Shown here: positions 41,856-50,543 of the stretch, piece by piece
Numbering within the stretch: the stretch's first letter is position 1
Layout of the letters: every line of letters starts with the position of its first letter
Assembly (NCBI RefSeq): GCF_004331955.1
Contig: NZ_CP036532.1
Coordinates: 3,187,501-3,251,500, forward strand
DNA from: Roseitalea porphyridii
Lineage (GTDB): Bacteria > Pseudomonadota > Alphaproteobacteria > Rhizobiales > Rhizobiaceae
Length of the DNA: 64,000 nt
Direction of reading: 5' to 3'
The notes under the pieces: generated by a model
What the model was told of the DNA's origin: nothing
What the model saw: the letters and a program-made list of their open reading frames with translations, nothing else
The model's database searches: none
Made by a program: the position numbers and the translations under genes

Positions 41856-42737
41856 ATGATCGAGGAACTCGAAACGATCGGCGTGATCGGCGCCGGACAG
41901 ATGGGCAGGGGAATCGCGCAGGTCTCGGCCGGGGCCGGCTGCAGGGTGATCCTGTCGGACGTGTCCGTCGAAGCCGCGCAGGCGGGCCTCGACAAGGTCG
42001 CTGACGGCACCGGCAAGCAGGTCGAGGCGGGACGCATGGAGGCGGCCGACCGCGACGCGCTGCTGGCCCGCATCTCCGTGGCGGCCGGCATGGAAGGCCT
42101 GTCCGATTGCGATCTGGTGATCGAGGCGGCGAGCGAGAACGAACAGGTCAAGCGCGCCATCTTCGCCGAGCTGTGCCCGGCGCTGAAGCCCGAGGCGATG
42201 ATCGCGTCCAACACCTCGTCGATCTCGATCACACGACTTGCCGCCGCCACCGACCGGCCCGAGCGCTTCATGGGTATCCACTTCATGAACCCGGTGCCGC
42301 GCATGAAGCTGGTCGAACTTGTGCGCGGCATCGCCACCGCCGATGCGACCTTCGAACTGGCCCGGGCCTATGTCGACCGGCTCGGCAAGACCGCCACCGT
42401 GTCGGAGGACTTCCCGGCCTTCATCGTCAACCGCATCCTGCTGCCGATGATCAACGAGGCGATCTACACGCTCTATGAGGGCGTCGGCTCGGTGGAGGCG
42501 ATCGATACGGCGATGAAGCTCGGCGCCAACCACCCGATGGGACCGCTGGAACTGGCCGACTTCATCGGGCTCGACACGTGCCTGTCGATCATGCAGGTGC
42601 TGCATGACGGACTGGCCGACTCCAAGTACCGGCCCTGCCCGCTGCTGGTCAAATATGTCGAGGCCGGCTGGCTCGGCCGCAAGACCGGACGCGGCTTCTA
42701 CGACTATCGCGGCGAAACGCCGGTCCCGACGCGGTAA
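41856..42737 (+). CDS. 3-hydroxybutyryl-CoA dehydrogenase
   Basis: A 293-residue NAD-dependent 3-hydroxyacyl-CoA dehydrogenase, used in short-chain beta-oxidation or polyhydroxybutyrate metabolism. The Rossmann motif GVIGAGQMGRGIA starts at residue 9. The catalytic dyad region has SNTSSISIT and HFMNPVPRMKLVE, and the C-terminal domain GANHPMGPLELADFIGLD. It ends in a 7-bp inverted repeat that overlaps its stop codon. Probably feeds the ETF-linked pathway, although etfBA lies 35 kb away. Confidence 0.93.
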   Translation: MIEELETIGVIGAGQMGRGIAQVSAGAGCRVILSDVSVEAAQAGLDKVADGTGKQVEAGRMEAADRDALLARISVAAGMEGLSDCDLVIEAASENEQVKRAIFAELCPALKPEAMIASNTSSISITRLAAATDRPERFMGIHFMNPVPRMKLVELVRGIATADATFELARAYVDRLGKTATVSEDFPAFIVNRILLPMINEAIYTLYEGVGSVEAIDTAMKLGANHPMGPLELADFIGLDTCLSIMQVLHDGLADSKYRPCPLLVKYVEAGWLGRKTGRGFYDYRGETPVPTR

Positions 42738-42756
42738 GTGGTCACTTACGAAAAGA

Positions 42757-42966
42757 TCAGTAGAGCGGCGAGACGCTGCCGTCGGCCAGATCCGGCCGCT
42801 GCGGCACGCCGGCCGAGCCGAGCGTGCGCAGGCCGGCCAGTCCCCGCGTGACGGCGCCGCGCAGCGGACCCTGGCGCGAGGGCCGCGCGGCAGCCGGCGG
42901 CACATGCCGCTGACGGGTGGGCTGAGGAAAGGCGATGACGCTCGATGAGGCGGACGGCACGGTCAT
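42757..42966 (-). CDS. Hypothetical small protein, doubtful
   Basis: A 69-codon frame starting at 42966 (MTVPSASSSVIAFPQP). It is basic and Pro/Arg-rich, with no hydrophobic segment or named motif. The composition resembles rhizobial small proteins with a VIAFPQP-type N-terminus, which is why it is listed. It could equally be noncoding. Convergent with the 3-hydroxybutyryl-CoA dehydrogenase gene. Between it and the metA promoter (42967-43246) nothing else is seen. Confidence 0.3.
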   Translation of the reverse strand: MTVPSASSSVIAFPQPTRQRHVPPAAARPSRQGPLRGAVTRGLAGLRTLGSAGVPQRPDLADGSVSPLY

Positions 42967-43246
42967 GTCTGGCTCCGGTTCGTTGTCCTCCCGAACGCCT
43001 GCCATCGTACGCGACATGAGGGCCGTTTCAAGGCGAATTTGTGCGCCGCACAAAATTTCGTCCGTGTGTCACGAAGAGGCCTGCGGCGGAAGCAGGGACA
43101 CCGTTCCGCCGATGGGGCATTGACGGCGGAACGGCGTTCCCACACCGGGAAGACGGCCCGCCATGGTCCTAGCAGGCAACCGGCCGCGTCTTGGTGCCAT
43201 GCGACGGCGCGCCGGTATGTGACGGGTCGCACAGCGCGCGCCGCAA

Positions 43247-43275
43247 TTGACCGCCGGCGCACCCGGGTCTAAAAG
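43247..43275 (+). promoter_or_regulatory. metA promoter
   Basis: TTGACC (43247-43252), a 17-bp spacer and TAAAAG (43270-43275) predict a start site near 43282, immediately before the riboswitch aptamer. The aptamer would therefore sit at the very 5' end of the transcript. Confidence 0.55.
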
Positions 43276-43283
43276 GACGCTTC

Positions 43284-43337
43284 CGTGGTGATTTGGCCGG
43301 TCGGCTTGCAGCCACGTTAAACAACTCGCTAAAGGAC
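43284..43337 (+). ncRNA. SAM-II riboswitch (metA motif)
   Basis: The segment matches the SAM-II consensus: GTGGTGATTTG, then CGGCTTGCAGCCACG, then TTAAACAA and CGCTAAAGG. P1 forms between CGTGG (43284-43288) and CCACG (43312-43316). The pseudoknot pairs CGGCTTG (43302-43308) with CAACTCG (43322-43328), with one C-C mismatch where most members carry a G. SAM-II elements bind S-adenosylmethionine and repress methionine genes in Alphaproteobacteria. Here the platform is a terminator directly downstream, before metA. Confidence 0.95.
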
Positions 43338-43351
43338 CGCGACGATCAGGG

Positions 43352-43382
43352 ACCGGCAGCGAGTTTTCGCCGCCGGTTTTTT
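43352..43382 (+). terminator. Riboswitch-controlled terminator ahead of metA
   Basis: ACCGGC-A-GCGA pairs with TCGC-C-GCCGGT around a GTTT loop, followed by TTTTT. Its 5' arm AGCGAGTT (43358-43365) is the exact complement of AACTCGCT (43323-43330) in the aptamer's pseudoknot strand. This gives an antiterminator when SAM is absent and a terminator when the aptamer is folded. Confidence 0.85.
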
Positions 43383-43399
43383 GTTTCGAGAGTTCAGCC

Positions 43400-44356
43400 A
43401 TGCCCATCAGGATCCCCGACGCCCTGCCCGCCCGCGACACGCTGCAGGCCGAGGGCGTGATGATCATGGACGAGAAGACCGCCACCAGGCAGGACATCAG
43501 GCCGCTGCAGATCGGCCTGCTCAACCTTATGCCCAACAAGATCAAGACCGAGACACAGATCGCCCGGCTTGTCGGCTCGACGCCATTGCAGGTCGAACTC
43601 ACGCTCGTCCGGATCGGCAATCACCGGTCCAGGAACACCTCCGAGGATCATCTGATCTCGTTCTACAAGACGTGGGAGGAGGTGAAGGACCGCAAGTTCG
43701 ACGGGTTCATCATCACCGGCGCGCCGATCGAGACGCTCCCGTTCGAGGACGTGACCTACTGGGACGAACTCGAGGCGATCCTCGACTGGACGACGACCAA
43801 CGTCCACTCCTCGTTCTTCATCTGCTGGGGTGCGATGGCCGCCGCCTGGCACTTCCACCGCGTGCCCAAGCATACGCTGCCCAGAAAGGCGTTCGGCGTC
43901 TACCGGCACCGGAACCTCAATCCGGCCTCGCCCTATCTGGCCGGCTTTTCCGACGACTTCCAGATTTCCGTGTCGCGCTGGACCGAGGTCCGCCGGAACG
44001 AGCTGCCGGCCAACGGCGCGCTGGAGGTGCTCATGGAGTCCGACCAGACCGGCCTGTGCCTGCTGCATGAGGCGTTCGCCAACCGTCTCTACATCTTCAA
44101 CCACATCGAGTACGACTCGACGACGCTCGCCGAGGAGTATTTCCGCGACGTCAAGTCGGGCGTGCCGATCGAAGTGCCCCACAACTATTTCCCCGACGAC
44201 AATCCGGACAAGGCACCGCTGAACCGCTGGCGCAGCCACGCTTTCCTGCTGTTCGGCAACTGGATCAATCAGGTCTACCAGACCACCGCCTACGATCTCG
44301 AGCGGATCGGCGAGGACAGGGTGAAGGGCGATGACGCTCACCATTCGGCCGCTTGA
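43400..44356 (+). CDS. metA: Homoserine O-acyltransferase MetA, predicted acetyl-CoA type
   Basis: A 318-residue enzyme that activates homoserine for methionine synthesis. The nucleophile is C142 ([15 protein letters not shown]) with H235 and E237 (IFNHIEYDS), numbered as in E. coli MetA. Residue 111, which sets the acyl donor in this family, is Glu ([10 protein letters not shown]); Glu favours acetyl-CoA, whereas the succinyl-CoA enzymes have Gly. It is therefore more likely a homoserine O-acetyltransferase despite the common 'succinyltransferase' label. Controlled by the SAM-II riboswitch. Its 3' end overlaps the next gene by 26 bases. Confidence 0.95.
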   Translation: MPIRIPDALPARDTLQAEGVMIMDEKTATRQDIRPLQIGLLNLMPNKIKTETQIARLVGSTPLQVELTLVRIGNHRSRNTSEDHLISFYKTWEEVKDRKFDGFIITGAPIETLPFEDVTYWDELEAILDWTTTNVHSSFFICWGAMAAAWHFHRVPKHTLPRKAFGVYRHRNLNPASPYLAGFSDDFQISVSRWTEVRRNELPANGALEVLMESDQTGLCLLHEAFANRLYIFNHIEYDSTTLAEEYFRDVKSGVPIEVPHNYFPDDNPDKAPLNRWRSHAFLLFGNWINQVYQTTAYDLERIGEDRVKGDDAHHSAA

Positions 44357-44771
44357 AGCCGGCGATCACGAGGCCTGGCGCGTTCTTTGGACCGCCTATC
44401 TCGAATTCTACGGGACGACGGTTTCCGAGGATGTCTACGCGTCGACATGGACGCGGCTTCTGGGAAGCGAGCCGTACGATCCGAACGGGCTGCTCGCCCT
44501 TTCGGGCGCAACGCCCGTGGGGCTGGTGCACTATATCTATCACCGCCACTGCTGGAGAGTGGAGAACGTGTGCTACCTCCAGGACCTCTACGCCGACCCG
44601 TCGGTGCGCGGCACCGGCGTCGGCCGCGCGCTGATCGAGGCGGTTTATCAGGAGGCCGACGCGGCGGGCTGCCCGTCGGTCTACTGGATGACGCAGGACT
44701 TCAACGAGACCGCCCGCCGGCTCTATGACCGCGTGGCAACGCTCACGCCCTTCATCAAGTACCAGCGCTGA
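44331..44771 (+). CDS. GNAT family N-acetyltransferase
   Basis: A 146-residue single-domain acetyltransferase. Motif A is [23 protein letters not shown] (shown here as [20 protein letters not shown]; about residues 85-105), and the C-terminal part has [18 protein letters not shown]. It starts within the end of metA, so the two genes are probably cotranscribed and share the SAM-II control. The substrate is unknown. Confidence 0.88.
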   Translation: MTLTIRPLEAGDHEAWRVLWTAYLEFYGTTVSEDVYASTWTRLLGSEPYDPNGLLALSGATPVGLVHYIYHRHCWRVENVCYLQDLYADPSVRGTGVGRALIEAVYQEADAAGCPSVYWMTQDFNETARRLYDRVATLTPFIKYQR

Positions 44772-44857
44772 GCAGGCCGATCCGCACCGGGCGGCTTGGC
44801 ATCGATAGCCACGGCGCCTATCTGCACGCTGAAAGCAAAGACCGGGGAGCGCCGACA

Positions 44858-46009
44858 ATGTCCGCAGAGCCGAACAAGGCCGCCATCGAGGAAACGCTGC
44901 GCCGCATCGCGCTTCCGGACGGCCGCAACCTGGTCGAGGCGGGCATGATTTCGGACATCTTCATCGCCGACGGCAAGGTGTTCTTCTCGCTCAACTGCGA
45001 TGCCGAGGAGGCGCAAAGGTTCGAGCCGGTGCGCCAGGCCGCGCAGCAGGCGGTCACCGCGATGGACGGCGTCAGAAGCGCCATGGTCGCGCTGACCGCC
45101 GAGAGGAAGGCCGGCGGCGCGGCTCCCCGGCCAAGGCCCGCGCCGTCGCCGCAACCGCAACCGGCTGCCGGCGGACGTCGCCCGGTCACCGATCGTCCCA
45201 AAGCCAATGTCGCAGGCGTCAAGCACATCATCGCCGTCGCCTCGGGCAAGGGCGGGGTCGGCAAGTCGACCACCGCGCTCAACCTGGCGCTCGGCCTTCA
45301 GGCGGCCGGCCTCAAGGCCGGCATCCTGGATGCAGACATCTACGGCCCCTCCCTGCCGCGCCTGACCGGCCTGCGCGATGCCAAGCCGCAGCAGCTCGAG
45401 GACCGCATCCTCAAGCCGCTCGAAAAGTTCGGCCTCCAGATCATGTCGATCGGCTTCCTGGTCGAGGAGGAAACGCCGATGATCTGGCGCGGCCCGATGG
45501 TCGTCTCGGCGATCACGCAATTGCTGCGCGAGGTGGCATGGACCGATCTCGACGTTCTCGTCGTCGACATGCCGCCGGGCACCGGCGACGCCCAGCTCAC
45601 CATGGCCCAGAACGTGCCGCTGTCCGGCGCGGTGATCGTGTCGACGCCGCAGGACCTTGCGCTGATCGATGCGCGCAAGGGGCTGAAGATGTTCGAGAAG
45701 GTCAACGTGCCGGTGCTCGGCATCGTCGAGAACATGAGCTATTTCATCGCCCCGGACACGGGCCAGCGCTACGACATTTTTGGCCATGGCGGCGCCAGGG
45801 ACGAGGCCGAGCGCCTGGGCGTGCCGTTTCTCGGCGAGGTGCCGCTGGTCATGGCGATCCGCGAGACTTCGGACGCCGGCACGCCGATCACGGTCTCCGA
45901 GCCGGACGGTCCGCACGCGGCGGTCTATCAGGCGATCGGCGCCCGGATCGCCGAAAGCCTTGCCGAAGGCACCGCGGCACGCCCGGCCCCCGCGATCGTC
46001 TTCGAATAG
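44858..46009 (+). CDS. apbC: Mrp/NBP35 family iron-sulfur cluster carrier ATPase
   Basis: A 383-residue P-loop ATPase that carries Fe-S clusters to target enzymes. An N-terminal MIP18/DUF59-like domain (about 1-85) is followed by a Pro-rich linker and the ATPase domain, with the deviant Walker A GKGGVGKST from residue 130 and DVLVVDMPPGTGDAQLT. The usual C-terminal CXXC is replaced by an FIAPDTGQRYDIFG segment without the cysteine pair, as in some alphaproteobacterial members. Convergent with a VOC gene. Confidence 0.9.
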   Translation: MSAEPNKAAIEETLRRIALPDGRNLVEAGMISDIFIADGKVFFSLNCDAEEAQRFEPVRQAAQQAVTAMDGVRSAMVALTAERKAGGAAPRPRPAPSPQPQPAAGGRRPVTDRPKANVAGVKHIIAVASGKGGVGKSTTALNLALGLQAAGLKAGILDADIYGPSLPRLTGLRDAKPQQLEDRILKPLEKFGLQIMSIGFLVEEETPMIWRGPMVVSAITQLLREVAWTDLDVLVVDMPPGTGDAQLTMAQNVPLSGAVIVSTPQDLALIDARKGLKMFEKVNVPVLGIVENMSYFIAPDTGQRYDIFGHGGARDEAERLGVPFLGEVPLVMAIRETSDAGTPITVSEPDGPHAAVYQAIGARIAESLAEGTAARPAPAIVFE

Positions 46010-46053
46010 GCCACACATGGCGGACCGGCCGGTGCCGCATCGCGCCCGCATGG

Positions 46054-46407
46054 TCAGCCGCGCTGCATGACCTTGATCGAATTGCCGTCCGGATCGGTGA
46101 ACTCAAGCGAGCGGCTGCCATCGTCATTGTCGTGGATCGCCGCATCGGGCGCCGCGCGGCGCACCGTCGAAAGAAGTTCGTCGAGACGGTCGTGCGACAG
46201 GTGGAAATCGACGCTGCCGCCCGGCGACCGGTCGCCGCCGCCCCGGCCGGGCACGTAGAGCGCGATCGCGACGCTGGCGCCGTCGAGCTGCGCCCAGCCA
46301 TATTCGGCCGCGACGAACCGTGCGGCGAGGCCGAGCGCCTCCTCATAGAAGGCGACGGCGTGATCGATATCCGTGACGGGAACCTTGAGCAGAGCCACAC
46401 CGAGCAT
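46054..46407 (-). CDS. VOC family protein
   Basis: A 117-residue vicinal oxygen chelate (glyoxalase/bleomycin-resistance fold) protein with two beta-alpha-beta-beta-beta modules (VPVTDIDHAVAFYEEALG and LEFTDPDGNSIKVM). Metal-binding or antibiotic-binding function cannot be assigned. The last gene of a leftward four-gene operon. Confidence 0.85.
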   Translation of the reverse strand: MLGVALLKVPVTDIDHAVAFYEEALGLAARFVAAEYGWAQLDGASVAIALYVPGRGGGDRSPGGSVDFHLSHDRLDELLSTVRRAAPDAAIHDNDDGSRSLEFTDPDGNSIKVMQRG

Positions 46408-46410
46408 CGG

Positions 46411-46818
46411 TCACGCGATCCTTTCAAAGAAGGTGATCAGGTTGCCGTCGAGATCGAGAATCGCGAACTCGCGCAAGCCATAGGGCTTGTCGATCAGTGC
46501 CCCGTTCGGGTGAAGAACGCCCGCTTCCCGATAGCGCGCGCATAGTGCATCGGTGTCGGTCACGTGGACGCGGCAACTCGCGGTTCCCGCGATGAACGTC
46601 TCAGCACCCGACACCACCGGCCTGTCCCCGTCGCGCCCGCGCCAGCTCTCGTCCGTGGCCGCCCACAGGTGGATGGCGACCCGGTCGCGCACGACGATCG
46701 CATAGCCTGGATCGACGTGATCGACGGCAAAGCCCAGGCGATCGCGATAGAAAAGGGCCGCCTTGTGCGTGTCGTGGACAGGCAGAACCGGCACCGCCGC
46801 AGTCAGGGCCGGGCTCAT
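46411..46818 (-). CDS. VOC family protein, bleomycin-resistance-like
   Basis: A 135-residue glyoxalase-fold protein (LPVHDTHKAALFYRDRLGF, then IDKPYGLREFAILDLDGNLI). The AIHLWAATDESW segment resembles the bleomycin-binding family. Its start overlaps the stop of the preceding methyltransferase gene (ATGA), and three bases separate it from the next VOC gene, so translation is coupled. Confidence 0.85.
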   Translation of the reverse strand: MSPALTAAVPVLPVHDTHKAALFYRDRLGFAVDHVDPGYAIVVRDRVAIHLWAATDESWRGRDGDRPVVSGAETFIAGTASCRVHVTDTDALCARYREAGVLHPNGALIDKPYGLREFAILDLDGNLITFFERIA

Positions 46819-47135
46819 GACCGCGCCGCGCCTTTGCGCGCCAGCAGCACCGACGCATGGTCGCATGCGGGGTCTTCGGCGACGAAGCGGACGACCCGCA
46901 TGCCCAGTTCGCCAAGTCGCCTTTCATAATCGGTCGGCGACAGGCTGGCATGATAGACCGGCTCGCCGGCGCCGCAGCCCGCATCGAGTACGGTCGGTCT
47001 GTCCGGCAGCAGGGCGAGGAACCGGTCGAGCCACGGGCGCTCGAACAGCGTTCGCGAGCGCTCCTCGTCATACCGAAGGCCGCTGCGCGCGTAGACGTCC
47101 CGGGTTCGCCGTGCCAGTGCCGCAAGATCGCTCAT
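46815..47135 (-). pseudogene. Methyltransferase with an internal in-frame deletion
   Basis: A 106-residue frame. Residues about 1-58 match the start of a class I methyltransferase up to motif I (VLDAGCGAGEP). The text then jumps to a sequence that belongs near the C-terminus of this family (VYHASLSPTDYERRLGELGM, then a VRFVAEDPACDHASVLLARK-type end). Roughly a hundred residues of the SAM-binding and catalytic core are missing. The junction lies in the GEP codons at 46959-46967, consistent with recombination between two GEP-coding repeats. The frame is intact and overlaps both neighbours by four bases, so it is still translated, but methyltransferase activity is unlikely. Confidence 0.75.
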
Positions 47136-47944
47136 CGGCGTGCCAGCCGGTCGTGGTTCGCGCGCGTCATGACATAGCGCACGCCGCTCATGTCCCGATG
47201 GGCGAACGGTCCCGCGGTGGCTTCGCGGACGACACCGCCTTCCTTCTCAAATCCCAGCCGCTCGAACAGCGCCACCGAGGCGCCGTTCTCGCGCACGGTG
47301 TCGGCGTGCAGCACCTTCGCGCCGCAGCGCTCGAAAAGGTGCGCCATCAGCGCATCCATGGCCGCGCGCGCATGGCCGCGGCCGCGCGCCTCGGGCAGCA
47401 GCGTGACGAAGACCTCAACCGCGCCATTGCCCGTGTCGGCACCACCCGCCGCGCCTAGATATTCATCGGTCGCCCGATCGGCGATCGTCAGCGACAGGAT
47501 CGGTACTTCGGTCTCGTAACTGGCGATCACCGCATCGATCATCGCCGCCGCGCCCTCGGGCGTCTTCTGTTCTTCCGTGAACGCCATGAAGCGGGTCGAG
47601 GCGGGGTCGGTGACGAAGCGCTGGAAGGCTGCAATGTCGGATCGCGTGTGCGGACGCAGCCGCACCGGGCCTGCCGCGATCTCGTCGGGCACGACCATCA
47701 TGATCGCGTCCCAATCCGGCGATTCCGCACCGCGCCGGGTCGGCCGGAAAATGTCCTCGATCCGCGCCGAAAACACCCGGGCGATGTCGAAGGCGAGCCG
47801 CAGCCCGGGCTCGTAACGGCCGTTCTCGATGGCGTTGATGGTCTGCCGCGATACGCCAAGCAATTCCCCCAGATTGGCCTGCGTGAGACCGCGCGCCTTG
47901 CGCATCGACCGGACGCGGTTGTCGATCTTTTCGTCATCGCTCAT
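47132..47944 (-). CDS. XRE-type helix-turn-helix regulator fused to a GNAT acetyltransferase
   Basis: A 270-residue protein. Residues about 8-65 form a Cro/C1-type HTH (TQANLGELLGVSRQTINAIE). Residues about 85-265 form a GNAT of the RimJ/RimL type (VFVTLLPEARGRGHARAAMD, then ENGASVALFERLGFEKEG). It heads a leftward operon with the deleted methyltransferase and two VOC genes, all tightly overlapped. The HTH resembles the YozG/YgzD group that often accompanies membrane or modification proteins. The start at 47944 (MSDDEKIDNRVRSM) follows homologues. Confidence 0.85.
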   Translation of the reverse strand: MSDDEKIDNRVRSMRKARGLTQANLGELLGVSRQTINAIENGRYEPGLRLAFDIARVFSARIEDIFRPTRRGAESPDWDAIMMVVPDEIAAGPVRLRPHTRSDIAAFQRFVTDPASTRFMAFTEEQKTPEGAAAMIDAVIASYETEVPILSLTIADRATDEYLGAAGGADTGNGAVEVFVTLLPEARGRGHARAAMDALMAHLFERCGAKVLHADTVRENGASVALFERLGFEKEGGVVREATAGPFAHRDMSGVRYVMTRANHDRLARR

Positions 47945-48142
47945 GCGCGTGTTCCGGGAAGCAGCGCCACGCCGTCCATCCCGCCATGCCGGCCCGTCAT
48001 AGCGCGGACTGCCGCAAAATGTAAAGCTTGCTTTCCATTTTCTTCCTGTGTTGGTTCGCGTGGTCAACAATCTGCATTGTCCGTCGCCACCCGACACCGC
48101 GGCCGGGGTGCCGCTCGGGCGCTTCATCGGGAAAGGGAGTCG

Positions 48143-49160
48143 TCAGCCTGACCCGACCATTGCAGTCGTGCCCCGCACGATCAGCTTGGTCGGAAGGATC
48201 TTCGTCGTGACGGGCGCATCGGGATCGTCCACCCTGCGCAGCAGAAGCTGCGCCGCCTCCGCGCCGATCGCGCGCTTTTCGAGCCGGATCGTGGTCAGGT
48301 CGATGGCGCGAATGCCTGCAAGTTCGATATCGTCGAGGCCCACCACCGATATGTCCCGCGGAACGTTCAGGCCGCGTTCGGTGAGCCGCTGGATCAGGCC
48401 GATCGCGCTCATGTCGTTGCTTGCGAAAATGCAGGTCGGCTTCTCGGGAAGCCCCGCATAGAAGCCGGCCGCCTCCAGCCCCGCCTCGAACGTGTATCGG
48501 CCCTCGTAGACAAGACTGTCCACTTCGAGCAGCCCGAGTTCGGCGGCGGCCTGCCGCGTCCAGTCGCTCGCGCGCCGAACTCGAGCCGAGCGGCCCGGTG
48601 ATATAGCCCACGCGCTTGTGGCCAAGCTTGGCGACGTAGTTGAGCGCCTCGCGAATGCCGCCGCTGTTGTCCGAGCCGACATAGTCGAGATCGAGCCCCG
48701 GCGTCCGCCGCTGAATGAGCACCGCAGGCACCTCGCCCTTCAGCATCTCGGCCACCCGTTCATCGTCCAGATGCTGCGAGATCAGCACGAGACCGTCCAC
48801 CGCCCGGTCGATAAGGGCGTGCATGGCGGCGACCTGTCGTTCGAGATCGCCGTCGGTGTTCGCCAGCAGGATGGTGCAGCCCGCCCGGTTGACCACGTCC
48901 TCGACGCCGCGCACGAAGGCCGAAGCCGACGGGTTGGCCACGTCTTCGATCAGAACGCCGATCGCATAGCTGCGCTGCGAGCGCAGCGACCGTGCGACGA
49001 CCGAGGCTCGGTAGCCGATCTTCTCGGCGGTCTCGACGACATAGTCCCGGGTCTCGGGCTTGACGAGGGACTTGCCGGCCAGCGCGTTGGAGACCGTCGA
49101 CAGCGCAAGTCCGGTCTCTCGCGCCACATCTCTCAGTGTCACCCGTTTGCGAATCGGCAC
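48143..49160 (-). pseudogene. LacI family transcriptional regulator, frameshifted
   Basis: The start frame from 49160 gives the LacI HTH (VTLRDVARETGLALSTVSNA, hinge SLVKPETRDYV) and the first ligand-binding subdomain to GPLGSSSARERLD. The rest (AAAELGLLEVDSLVYEGRY, FASNDMSAIGLIQRLTERGL, PRDISVVGLDDIELAG) is in the frame one base further on and ends at 48143. The break lies at about 48560-48575, in the conserved RERL-x-GW turn, where some residues also appear lost. The product would lack effector binding and dimer contacts. It follows the CoA-transferase gene at the end of the catabolic block, and a LacI-type operator at 58066 fits it as target. Confidence 0.85.
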
Positions 49161-49304
49161 AAATCCCTTCCCAGCCGGCCCGTCGGCTCACCGGCGATCG
49201 CCGGTCCATGCAGACTAGAGCGTTCTGTCATCAGATTGAACCATTGTGCCGGACGAACGACCCCGATGAAGCCGACGCCGAACCGCTATCCATGCGACCG
49301 GGCG

Positions 49305-50492
49305 TCATATCGCCCCCTTCTGCCGCAGATCGGCGATGGTGCCGTCATCATAGTCCAGCCAGTCCGCCAGCACTTCGTCGGTGTGCTGGCCGACGACCGG
49401 CGGCGCATGACGCACCGTGCCCGGCGTCTCGGAAAGGCGAAGCGGGATGCCGGCCATGCTGAGCGTCCCGTAGGCCGGATTGGACACCTTCATGATCTGG
49501 TCGCGCGCGCGCAGCTGCTCGTTCGAGAAGATCTCGCCGATACTGTCGACCCGTGCGCAGGGAATACCCGCCGCGTCCATCGCTTCCAGAACCGCGTCCG
49601 CGCCACGCTCGGCTGTCCATGCCGAGACGATCGCCTCGACCTCCTCGATCCGTTCCATGCGTGCCGCGTTCGTCGCAAAGCGCTCGTCCTCGAGCAGATG
49701 CTCCTGGCCGACCGCCCGCGCGAAACGCGGAAACAGGCTGTCGCTGCCCGCATTGATGTGGACCCAGCGCCCGTCGCTGCACTGAAAGTTGGCCGCCGGC
49801 GTCGAATAGCGATCGCGGCTTCCCACCCGGCTGAGCTCCCGGCCCGTCAGGGCGAATTCGGGCAGCGCGGTCATCAGCAGCGAGATCGAGCAGTCGAGCA
49901 TCGCCAGATCGACCAGTTGCCCCTTTCCTGTCTCGTGCCGCGCCTCGATCGCCGAGAGCGCGCCGATGCAGGCATAAAGCGAGGTGACATAGTCGACGAT
50001 GAAGGTGCCGGCGGGCATCGGCGCGCCGCCTTCCTGACCGGTCAGTTCCATCAGGCCGCCGCCGGCCTGGGCAATCGCGTCGAAACAGGGCTTGTGGCTC
50101 CACGGCCCGGTCTGTCCGTAGCCGGAGATGCGGACCAGCACGAGCCGCTCGTTGATCGCGCGCAGGCTCTCCCAGTCGCAGTTCATCTTTTCGAGCGTGC
50201 CCGGCCGGAAGTTCTCGATGACGATGTCGGCCTCGGCCACAAGTTCGCGCAGAAGCTTCTGGCCTTCCTCGCTGCGGAAGTTGAGCGTCATCGCGCGCTT
50301 GTTGCGGTTGTAGACGAGCGTGTAGATGCCCTGATCGCCGATTTTTGGCGGCAGCAGCCGGGTCTCCTCGCCGCGGCCGGGGCTCTCCACCTTGACCACG
50401 TCGGCGCCCATGTCGCCCAGGATCATGCCGCAGTTCGGCCCCGCGATGTACCGCGACAGGTCAAGGACCTTCAGATTGCTCAGCGCTTGCAT
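49305..50492 (-). CDS. CaiB/BaiF family CoA-transferase (class III)
   Basis: A 395-residue class III CoA-transferase moving CoA between carboxylic acids. The N-terminal LKVLDLSRYIAGPNCGMILGD is typical, and the catalytic aspartate is in TFIVDYVTSLYACIGAL near residue 165. Substrates are unknown; characterised relatives act on oxalate/formate, carnitine, citramalate or mesaconate. It lies 51 bases after dctM and 144 bases before the LacI gene, at the end of the TPP-dha-TRAP run, suggesting it activates the imported acid. Confidence 0.92.
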   Translation of the reverse strand: MQALSNLKVLDLSRYIAGPNCGMILGDMGADVVKVESPGRGEETRLLPPKIGDQGIYTLVYNRNKRAMTLNFRSEEGQKLLRELVAEADIVIENFRPGTLEKMNCDWESLRAINERLVLVRISGYGQTGPWSHKPCFDAIAQAGGGLMELTGQEGGAPMPAGTFIVDYVTSLYACIGALSAIEARHETGKGQLVDLAMLDCSISLLMTALPEFALTGRELSRVGSRDRYSTPAANFQCSDGRWVHINAGSDSLFPRFARAVGQEHLLEDERFATNAARMERIEEVEAIVSAWTAERGADAVLEAMDAAGIPCARVDSIGEIFSNEQLRARDQIMKVSNPAYGTLSMAGIPLRLSETPGTVRHAPPVVGQHTDEVLADWLDYDDGTIADLRQKGAI

Positions 50493-50543
50493 TTGTCACC
50501 TTGTCGGGATCGCCCGGTGCGCGACAACGTCGTCCGCACGGGT

